Assembly (NCBI GenBank): GCA_020636405.1
Contig: JACJXW010000011.1
Location: 140,204 to 204,203, forward strand
Direction of reading: 5' to 3'
Length of the DNA stretch: 64,000 nt
DNA from: Lewinellaceae bacterium
GTDB lineage: Bacteria; Bacteroidota; Bacteroidia; Chitinophagales; Saprospiraceae
Each line of letters starts with the position of its first letter. Position 1 is the stretch's first letter. The notes under the pieces were generated by a model, which saw only the letters and a list, made by a program, of their open reading frames with translations, was not told the origin of the DNA and did not search any database. A program made the translations under genes and the position numbers. Shown here in pieces: positions 57,583-64,000 of the stretch.

Positions 57583-60136
57583 TTAGACCCAGTGCACGAG
57601 GGCGAGGTCCTGGCGGTGGGCCAGAAGCTCGTGTTTCGGGTAAATGCGGAAGCCGTACTCGTAGACGCCGGCCAGTTCGGGGTCGACCTCACAGGAGTAG
57701 GTGGCGATGTTGCCGCTCACCCCTTTGAGGGCCAGTTCTTTTTTGACCTGAAGTTCCAGTTCGTTTTCGGTGAGGCGCCGGAAGAAGGCCACCTCTACGC
57801 CGACGTGTTTGGCATCGATGCCGTCGAGGTTCAGCTTGATGGTGGCGGTGAAGGGCTGGCCTACGGGCAGGGCGAAGTTGTCGCTGTCGAAAATATCGGC
57901 TTCCACCACTTCGATCTCGTTCCAGCGCTGTGCCATTTGGATTTTCCAGCTGGCCATCTGTCGGGCCAGGTGGAATTTTTTGTCTTTCATGGCCCGGCCG
58001 CGCTTGTGGAGTTTGTTGTAGAAGCGCTCGTAGTAATCGTCGAGCATGCGTTTCATGGTGAAGGTAGGCGCCACTTCGGCGATGATGTTCTTGATGAATG
58101 CCGCCCATTTAGGCGAAATACCCTGCTCGTTGCGGTCGAAGTAGGCGGGGATGATCTCGTGTTCCAGAATATTGTAGATGGTTTCGGCGTCCAGCTCATT
58201 CTGGAGGCTCTGGTCGTCGTAAGTACGCTCTTCGGACAAGGCCCAACCGGCATCGGGGCGGTAACCTTCCGCCCACCACCCGTCGAGCACGCTGAAGTTC
58301 ATCACTCCGTTGAGGGCCGCCTTCATGCCGCTGGTTCCGGAAGCCTCCTGCGGGCGGGTAGGCGTATTGAGCCAGATGTCGACGCCCCGGACCAGCAACT
58401 TGGCCATTTCCATATTGTAATTTTCGAGGAAGATAACCTTGCCGATGAATTCCGGCCGTTTGGAAACGTGGATAATGTGCTTGATGAGGTCCTGCCCTCC
58501 CTGGTCGGCGGGGTGGGCCTTCCCGGCAAAGAGGAAGAGCACCGGACGGCCTTCCTCATTGACGATCTCATTGAGGCGTTCTATATTGGTGAACAGCAGG
58601 TGCGCCCGTTTGTAGGTAGCGAAACGGCGGGCGAAGCCCAGGATGAGGGCATCGCCTTCGATGGCGTTGATCACCTCGAAAATATTGCGCGGGTTTTCAC
58701 CACGTCGGGTGAGGTCTTCCTGAAGGGTGGTTTTTATATAGTCCAGCAGGCGCTTCTTCTGGAGCTGGCGGATGGACATGATCTCTTCGTCGGGCACTGT
58801 TTGGATCTTGCGCCAGTAATCTTTGTTGGACTGGTCGCGGAGGAAGCCTTTGCCGAAGGTCTTGGTGTACAACTCATGCCACTCGTGGGCGATCCAGGTG
58901 GGGTAGTGCACGCTGTTGGTCACGTAGCCGATATGCAGTTCTTCAGGGTTGTAACCCGGATAGAGCACGTTGAACATTTTGCGGGAAACGGCGCCGTGCA
59001 GGCGGCTTACCCCGTTGACTTCCTGCGACAGCCGGATGGCCAGGTGGCTCATGGAGAACAGCTCGTGGTGGTCGGCGGGGTTGACCTTGCCCAGAGCGAC
59101 GAACTCCTGCCAGCTGATGCCGAGGTTTTCCGCATAGTTGTAGAGGTATTGCTGGAGGAGGTTCTCGTGGAAGTAGTCGTGCCCGGCCGGTACGGGCGTA
59201 TGGGTAGTGAACAGGCTGGTGGCGCGCACCACTTCAAGGGCTTCCTCAAAGGACAGCTTTTTTTCCTGTACGTAGTCTTGCAGGCGTTCGACATTGAGGA
59301 AAGCGGCATGCCCTTCGTTGCAGTGATAAATGTCGGCATCGATACCCAGTGCTTTCAGGGCGCGGACGCCGCCGATACCGAGGAGGATCTCCTGGCGCAG
59401 GCGGTGTTCGTTGTCGCCACCGTAGAGCTGGTGGGTCAGGGTGCGGTCCTCGTGGCTGTTCTCATCGATATCGGTATCCAGCAGGTAAAGAGGGACGCGG
59501 CCTACCTGCAGCACCCAAACCTTGGCGTGAACCATACGCCCTCTGAGCCCAATGCTGACTTTGAGCCATTCGCCGTTCTTGTCGCGCACCGGCGCCAGCG
59601 GCAGTTTGGTGAATTTCTGAGGCGGGAAGTCGTTGATCTGGTCGCCGTGCAGGGAGATGGACCTGCTGGAAGTAACCATAGCGGTAAAGCATACCAATAC
59701 CACCATATTGGCGTTATCGTCGCTGGATCCTTGAGGTAATCGCCTAAGTACTCCCAGTCCGCCCGAGTAGAGGCGCAGAGAATGTGCATAGTACTCCATG
59801 CTGAAGTAGGCGATCTGGGGAGAGCCGGTTTTGGGCTTTTCCTTGAGGTAGTACGGAAGAGTATGTCTACGGCGCGCAGGCGGTCCATGAAAGCCTTGTC
59901 CGCCAGCAGTTTATTGGCTTTGTCTACGCTAATGTTGTCGAGAGCGGCAATTGGGTTGTAATTGTAATTTCGCCAATTGGCAGGGTCGATAGACCGGAAC
60001 AACTCGATGGCATCCTTATTCCAGGACCACCAGAGGTTATTGCCAGCTCGTGGAGGGGCGCCAGTTCCTTCGGCAGTTTGGCTTCTATATAGATGCGTTT
60101 CAACTTCACCTGGTTATCTTTCATTTGTCCAATCAT
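57583..60136 (-). pseudogene. glgP: Alpha-glucan phosphorylase, frameshifted near its 5' end
   Basis: A GT35 glycogen/maltodextrin phosphorylase of the alpha-glucan phosphorylase type. The part from 59655 down to 57583 is intact and carries YPGYNPEELHIGYVTN, then TRRGENPRNIFEVIN, and the pyridoxal-phosphate region TRPQEASGTSGMKAALNG. Upstream, the N-terminus (MIGQMKDNQVKLKRIYIEAK, then FRSIDPANWRNYNYNPIAAL, then MEYYAHSLRLYSGGLGVL) is split over three frames. Restoring one or two bases at about 60041, 59860, 59800, 59735 and 59690 gives one continuous protein. The enzyme cleaves alpha-1,4-glucans with phosphate to glucose-1-phosphate. The shifts look like base losses in runs, so the gene may be intact in the cell. 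Confidence 0.85.
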
Positions 60137-60161
60137 GAGATGTCAGATTTTGATCAGGGAG

Positions 60162-60169
60162 CAAAAGTA
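60162..60169 (-). promoter_or_regulatory. Candidate -7 box of glgP
   Basis: TACTTTTG on the minus strand fits TAnnTTTG, about 26 bp before the glgP start; the -33 TTTG was not found. The sequence here may carry missing bases, which would alter spacing. Confidence 0.4.
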
Positions 60170-60221
60170 GGTTTATTTCATGGTAGGTGCCAGGAATTCT
60201 TGTAGAAATTACACTAAGCGG

Positions 60222-60324
60222 GGATTGGTGCATTGGTGCATTGGTGTATTGGTGGACGGGACAGGGCGGTGGATTGTTGGATTGTTGATTGTTGGATTGT
60301 TGGATTGTTGGATTGTGGAGTTGG
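60222..60324. repeat. Two adjacent octamer tracts (GCATTGGT, GATTGTTG)
   Basis: GCATTGGT/GTATTGGT words at 60222-60254 are followed by six GATTGTTG words (one unit is 7 bp) at 60270-60324, in the divergent region between glgP and the fRMsr gene. A fragment of the dispersed repeat (GAACAGCGAATTCCGAACA) follows at about 60348-60368. Confidence 0.85.
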
Positions 60325-60428
60325 AGGCAGTATGGGTATTACTATCGAACAGCGAATTCCGAACACCTACTAAAATTGTCCAGTACTTTACACTTTTACA
60401 CCATAGATATACCTTTACACATAAAAAA

Positions 60429-60964
60429 ATGAGTGCAACTGCGGAAATGCCCTATTTCATCAAACCTTCGGTCAATTTGGGGCGGAGGAGAAGCGGGCTG
60501 CCTACGAGCAGTACTTGCCATTTACGCCAACCTGGAAGGGAGGAGGACACCATTCTGAAGATGTCGACGATCAATTGCCTGTTGAAGACCTATCTGCCTT
60601 ATTATTATTGGGTGGGTTTCTATCTGGTGAGCGGTCGGAGCGCCTTTCGGTAGACTACCAGGGCACCCTGGGCTGTCTGCACATCGATTTCTCCAAGGGG
60701 TCTGCGGGCGGGCGGCACGGGAGCAGCGTACCCAGCTGGTAACCGACACCCACGCTCTGGCGCAGGGCACTGAGCACATTGCCTGTGACCCCAACTCCCG
60801 CTCGGAGATCGTGGTGCCCGTCTTTAGCCGGTGGCGAGCTCATTGCCGTCTTTGATGTAGACAGCACTCAAGAGGGCTCGTTCGACGAAGTGGATAAGGA
60901 GGCATTGGAGGCGTTGATGGGGCGTGTGTTTAAAGCCTCCCTAACCCCTCCCAAGGAGGGTTAG
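60429..60964 (+). pseudogene. Free methionine-(R)-sulfoxide reductase (GAF), frameshifted
   Basis: The fRMsr family protein is split over three frames: MSATAEMPYFIKPSVN, then AAYEQYLPFTPT, ILKMSTINCLLKTYLPYYYW, YQGTLGCLHIDFSKG, VTDTHALAQGTEHIACDPNS and IVVPVF with ELIAVFDVDSTQEGSFDEVD. Single missing bases at about 60478, 60530, 60625-60650, 60700 and 60826 would restore it. The three catalytic-site cysteines (GTLGC, GVCG, IACD) are all present after repair. The enzyme reduces free Met-(R)-sulfoxide in the cytosol. Its last codons are read from the inverted repeat shared with the convergent hydrolase gene. The number and kind of shifts argue for sequence error rather than decay. Confidence 0.8.
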
Positions 60965-61799
60965 GGGCATAGCCGTCAGGTTTAGGAATTAACAATATGT
61001 AGAGGGCAGGAGGCTGCCTTTAAGCTGGCTAAAAATCAGATTTGCGATGTTCGACGGTCCTTTCGCGTAAGGCGAGGGCTAGTTCCGGGGCACTCGTTTC
61101 GCTGATGCCAGGAGGCAGCCTTGTAGGAACTTCCTGTACACTGCACATTCCTGTTCTGCTTCGCTCAAGAAGCCGTTTGCACTTTTTGTCGCGCAATAAA
61201 AACGCGAAGCTCCATAGGCGGCGCTTTTACGCCTGGTATTACCGGGTAGCGAGGTATTGGCGCCTGCCCTTAATGTCCGGGTAGCCCTTTTTCAGGTGCT
61301 GTGCCGGTTTCCGGATTTAAGGACGGACTTCGCCTGAATTCCGGTTGCCATGGTTTTACATTTTACCCATTCCTGGCAGGAAACCGCCAAGGCACGTTCC
61401 TGCCTTCAACATCGGGAATGGGCTTTGTCCTTGTCTTCTGCAACGCTTTCTTTAGGGAAAAGGGCGCTTTGTAGCGGAGCTGTCCATTGCGAGTGGTAGC
61501 TGCCGGGCAGGAGCTCGGGCAGTGCCAAAAAGCCGCCTGAACTAGCCTTTTGTTACGCGAAAGGACCGTTCGATGTTCGATTTGCGATGTATGATGTGGC
61601 TTGTACTACCGCCAGTTGAGCGCTTCTAAAGGGCAGCCCTGCAAAAGGACATCGAAAATCGAAAATCGCCTATCAGACATCAAAAATCTCATGCGACAAG
61701 GTAAGGTTTAGGGGGGGCTACCAAGCTTGGGTTAAGAATAATCGTATGTGTTAAAACTAAACCTGATGGCTATGGGGTTAGGGGGAGGCTTTTAAACAC
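60926..61799. repeat. Segment bounded by about 50-bp inverted repeats
   Basis: The left arm (60926-60999: GTGTTTAAAGCCTCCC, CTAACCCC, ATAGCCGTCAGGTTTAG, TTAACA) is matched in inverse order by the right arm (61743-61799). The left arm has an extra TCCCAAGGAGGGTTAGGGG that makes a local hairpin. The arms cover the 3' ends of the two convergent genes, so their last residues (FKASLTPP, CLKASP) are alike. The second copy of the 0.5-kb element lies inside. No further gene is present in 60965-61777. Confidence 0.75.
61054..61569. mobile_element. Non-coding TIR element, copy 2 (MITE-like)
   Basis: 516 bp with perfect 17-bp terminal inverted repeats (ACGGTCCTTTCGCGTAA at 61054-61070 and its complement at 61553-61569). 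GATTTGCGATG words flank it on both sides (from 61039 and near 61576). Alignment with copy 1 is continuous, but copy 2 is shorter through many 1-3 base losses, mainly in homopolymers. No coding frame. Confidence 0.75.
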
Positions 61800-63577
61800 T
61801 CCACCGCATCAAACCCCTTCTCGCAGTTGCCCTCCTGGCCGTATAGGAGGTGGAGCTGTCGAAACTTACTGTTGATCACATCTTCATTGAGGAAGCTGAT
61901 GATATCGTCCGTATAGTCGGAGAGGGGCAGGCCGTTCCATTCGTGCTGGCCGAAGCAGGCGGTGGCCAGGTAAAAAGGCATACCGATATGGCGCAGGCGT
62001 TCGGCGATGAGATACCCCCCAAACAGCGGCAGGTATCCGGGGTCGGTTTCCTGACAGAAGTGGTGGGAGGCCGTGGCATAGGGAATGAGGGGGTCGCAGG
62101 TGCCGTGGAAGAGCAGGGTGGGCACTGCCCGTTTGGGCGTGATGAGGCTGGTGTCGACGATGGCGCCCGCCAGGCTGATCAGGCCCGCATATCGGAACCT
62201 GCCCGGCAGCCGGGGGCTGTCCGGCGGCAGGTCATTGTGCTGCCAGTAGACGGCGTGGACGGCGGCTTCGGCGCCGGCGCTGCTGCCGGCCAGCACCAGT
62301 TTTTCGGGGTTGATGCCCAGTTTTTCGTGATGGTCGAGCAGGTAGTTGGTCGCTTCGTGGATATCCTGCACGGCAAACTGGAACGTTTTGATCTTATTGG
62401 CTGCGGGCTGTTCGCAACTAAAAGACTGCCCTTTCATGGTCAGGCGGTAGGACATGCAGGTGACGACGAAGCCCATGCGGGCCAGCTTTTCGGCGAACTG
62501 CACCTGGTGGGGTTCGTCGCGGCGCCCGCCCGAGAAGCTGCCGCCGTGGACATAAAGCAGCGCCACCCGGTTTTTGAGCGCATCGCCCTGCGGGCGGTAG
62601 ACGTCGAGTTCGAGCTTTACACCATTCTTTTCGCTGTACACATAAGTATCTCGTTGAACCTTGCTGAAGAGCGGGCGTTTATACCGCCCCTTGCTGAACA
62701 AGCGTTGGGAGAAGGCCCAGGGTAGAAGCCCCTGCTCTGCAAAGGCGGCGTTCCAGCTTTCGTGTTTCACTTCCGGATATTCCGTATAGCGCACATTGGC
62801 GCCCAGTTGAAGGAGCGCGTCGTTCATTTGGCGGGAGAGGGCCGGCGGCACGTTTTCGTCTTTGGCGCCGTGGAAGATCCAGAGGTTGGCATTTGCGCTG
62901 TAGAGGGGCGCCAGCAGGGGGTTGCCGCCGCCGGCGACCGGTATAGCGGCGGCGAAGCGTTTGGGGAAACGAGCCAGGAGGTCGAAAACGGCAAAGCCGC
63001 CCATGGAGATGCCTATCAGGTAAGTCCTTTGTTGATCGAGGGCCTCTTTTTTTCCCAGCAATTCCAGCAATTCGATCACCCGTTGCAAGGAGGGCTGAGG
63101 GTTGGCGGTAAAAGGAAAGTTCCAGCTTTTGCCTTCCGGCTGTATGGAGGTCCAGAATTCGTCCGGTGCGCATTGGGGGAAGACGACGATGGCGGGAAAG
63201 TCCTTCCGGTTCTTCTTATCGAGGAACAGGCTGGCGCCGTACCGGAGTTGGGCCTCATTATCGCGTCCTCTTTCACCGGCGGCGTGCAGGAAGAGGACCA
63301 GGGGGTAGCGCCTGCCCCGGTCGTAGCCCTCCGGAAATAGGATGCGGTAGGGCAGCAGTTGTCCGTCGGACGCCTGGAAGAGGCGTTTTTCGAAGAGGGC
63401 CAGGTTCGGGCCGGGGTTAGGATCCGTTGTGGTTTGGGCAGGGGATAATAAAGGCAGGAGTAAGAAGAGCAAGGATATCAGGCCGGGAGGGTTATATCGT
63501 TGCGCCGCCGGGAGCCTAAAGTAGTAATAGGGTAGACAGGAGGAGAGGGTGCTTTTGCTTTGGAAATAATGGGCCAT
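61778..63577 (-). CDS. Exported protein with two fused alpha/beta-hydrolase domains
   Basis: 599 residues from ATG 63577; the ATG at 63598 would overlap a -7 promoter box. A signal peptide lies unusually far in (residues about 27-43, LISLLFLLLPLLSPAQ). Domain 1 (about 55-285) resembles feruloyl esterase/PHB depolymerase-like hydrolases: FLHAAGERGRDN (oxyanion region), GISMGG (Ser), FHGAKDENVPP (Asp), VKHESW (His). Domain 2 (about 305-560) resembles carboxylesterase/BD-FAE types: LYVHGGSFSGG, GSSAGAEAA (Ser), FHGTCDPLIPY (Asp), FGQHEWNG (His). Both triads look complete, so it may be a bifunctional esterase acting outside the inner membrane. The substrate is unknown. The gene converges on the fRMsr gene. 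Confidence 0.85.
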   Translation of the reverse strand: MAHYFQSKSTLSSCLPYYYFRLPAAQRYNPPGLISLLFLLLPLLSPAQTTTDPNPGPNLALFEKRLFQASDGQLLPYRILFPEGYDRGRRYPLVLFLHAAGERGRDNEAQLRYGASLFLDKKNRKDFPAIVVFPQCAPDEFWTSIQPEGKSWNFPFTANPQPSLQRVIELLELLGKKEALDQQRTYLIGISMGGFAVFDLLARFPKRFAAAIPVAGGGNPLLAPLYSANANLWIFHGAKDENVPPALSRQMNDALLQLGANVRYTEYPEVKHESWNAAFAEQGLLPWAFSQRLFSKGRYKRPLFSKVQRDTYVYSEKNGVKLELDVYRPQGDALKNRVALLYVHGGSFSGGRRDEPHQVQFAEKLARMGFVVTCMSYRLTMKGQSFSCEQPAANKIKTFQFAVQDIHEATNYLLDHHEKLGINPEKLVLAGSSAGAEAAVHAVYWQHNDLPPDSPRLPGRFRYAGLISLAGAIVDTSLITPKRAVPTLLFHGTCDPLIPYATASHHFCQETDPGYLPLFGGYLIAERLRHIGMPFYLATACFGQHEWNGLPLSDYTDDIISFLNEDVINSKFRQLHLLYGQEGNCEKGFDAVECLKASP

Positions 63578-63595
63578 TGTTGTGGGAGTTTTTCG

Positions 63596-63603
63596 CAAAT
63601 ATA
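63596..63603 (-). promoter_or_regulatory. Candidate -7 box of the double hydrolase gene
   Basis: TATATTTG on the minus strand matches TAnnTTTG. Transcription would start near 63589, which supports the start codon at 63577 instead of 63598. The -33 element is not at the standard distance. Confidence 0.4.
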
Positions 63604-63690
63604 GAGATAGGGGATCAAAAGTGTATAGCCTGCAAATAACTGGACTTTGGACGTGCCTCCTTCTGAATTCTGAAGGGGAGATCGGGGAGG

Positions 63691-63852
63691 GCGTTTGGGG
63701 GTTTGGAGGTTATGACGTTATGACGTTTGGACGTTATGATGTTATGACGTTTGGAGGTTATGACGTTATGATGTTATGACGTTATGATGTTATGACGTTT
63801 GGAGGTTATGACGTTATGACGTTATGACGTTTGGAGGTTATGACGTTTGGGG
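63691..63852. repeat. Octamer tract of GTTATGAC/GTTTGGAG words
   Basis: About twenty 8-bp words: mostly GTTATGAC, with GTTATGAT, GTTTGGAC and GTTTGGAG interspersed, in phase throughout. The GTTTGGAG word is shared with the tract at 43.1 kb. It lies upstream of the double hydrolase gene, directly before the tandem dispersed repeat. Confidence 0.9.
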
Positions 63853-63859
63853 ATAGATC

Positions 63860-63999
63860 AATATTCTGTGTCTTCTAAAAAAATGCCCTTGATGTTCAGG
63901 GACTTGCGAATATCGAACAGCGAATTCCGAACAATCCCAAAAAATGCCGTTGCTTTTCAGGGACTTGCGAATGGCGAACAGCGAATTCCGAACACACCC
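63860..63999. repeat. Dispersed repeat, two tandem copies of about 61 bp
   Basis: AAAAAATGCC, TTCAGGGACTTGCGAAT, CGAACAGCGAATTCCGAACA occurs twice in a row (63878-63938, 63939-63999), the first preceded by ATATTCTGTGTCTTCTAAAA. It is related to 50311-50389 and in part to 60345-60371. The window ends inside or just after the second copy. Confidence 0.8.
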
Positions 64000-64000
64000 G

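Noticed and set aside
57541..59739. Long plus-strand open frame of 732 codons opposite glgP
   Set aside because: It is the antisense shadow of the GC-rich phosphorylase gene; it has no family character, while the minus strand reads as a clear GT35 enzyme.
63691..63852. CRISPR array
   Set aside because: Units are 8 bp and continuous, with no spacers and no cas genes nearby.

Overview
The window is chromosomal DNA of a Bacteroidota bacterium, most likely of the Saprospiraceae/Lewinella type. This is an inference. It rests on several secreted proteins with type IX secretion (T9SS) C-terminal sorting domains (three subtilases and a PKD protein of type A, a choice-of-anchor L protein of type B), TonB-type outer-membrane barrels, a LytS/LytTR pair, a CHAT-TPR protein, an S16 protein with a long acidic tail, and a promoter before rpsP that matches the Bacteroidota pattern TTTG-N19-TAnnTTTG. 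I noticed no tRNA or rRNA gene, CRISPR array, transposase or phage gene.

Layout. 0.1-6.4 kb: a lipoprotein, a glycosyltransferase-like protein, asnS, an RluA-type pseudouridine synthase and an S41 peptidase. 6.5-13.5 kb: a LytTR regulator and LytS-like kinase, divergent from an ABC ATPase and a giant ABC permease fused to an M1 peptidase. 13.6-23.0 kb: three tandem paralogous secreted subtilases. 23.3-29.6 kb: Vsr endonuclease, flavin reductase, BI-1 family protein, a DksA-type zinc finger, an L,D-transpeptidase and radA. 29.6-34.4 kb: a CHAT-TPR protein and a membrane-anchored surface protein. 35.6-39.9 kb: three unknown proteins and rpsP. 40.4-50.8 kb: choice-of-anchor L protein, Lrp regulator, lipoprotein plus YjjX, PKD protein, outer-membrane barrel, lysoplasmalogenase and DCC protein. 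51.0-56.1 kb: a TonB receptor that lacks its N-terminus, a START protein, and an ECF sigma factor with its probable anti-sigma partner. 56.1-64.0 kb: broken alpha-glucan phosphorylase and free-Met-sulfoxide reductase genes, a double alpha/beta hydrolase, and unusual non-coding repeats.

The most unusual content is non-coding. (i) A 0.5-0.6 kb element without a coding frame, with terminal inverted repeats, occurs twice (56.77-57.33 and 61.05-61.57 kb). Each copy sits inside a larger segment bounded by a different pair of inverted repeats. (ii) A 200-bp palindromic element at 56.46 kb is built of hairpins separated by GAAATG/CATTTC spacers. (iii) About ten intergenic tracts are built from 7-8 bp words, each tract with its own word. 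(iv) Two minus-strand intrinsic terminators with no gene upstream suggest small RNAs.

From about 59.65 to 61.6 kb, two genes on opposite strands and the second copy of the element all show many 1-2 base losses, often in homopolymers. I read this as a local sequence-quality fault or an unusual mutation patch, so the broken genes there may be intact in the organism.
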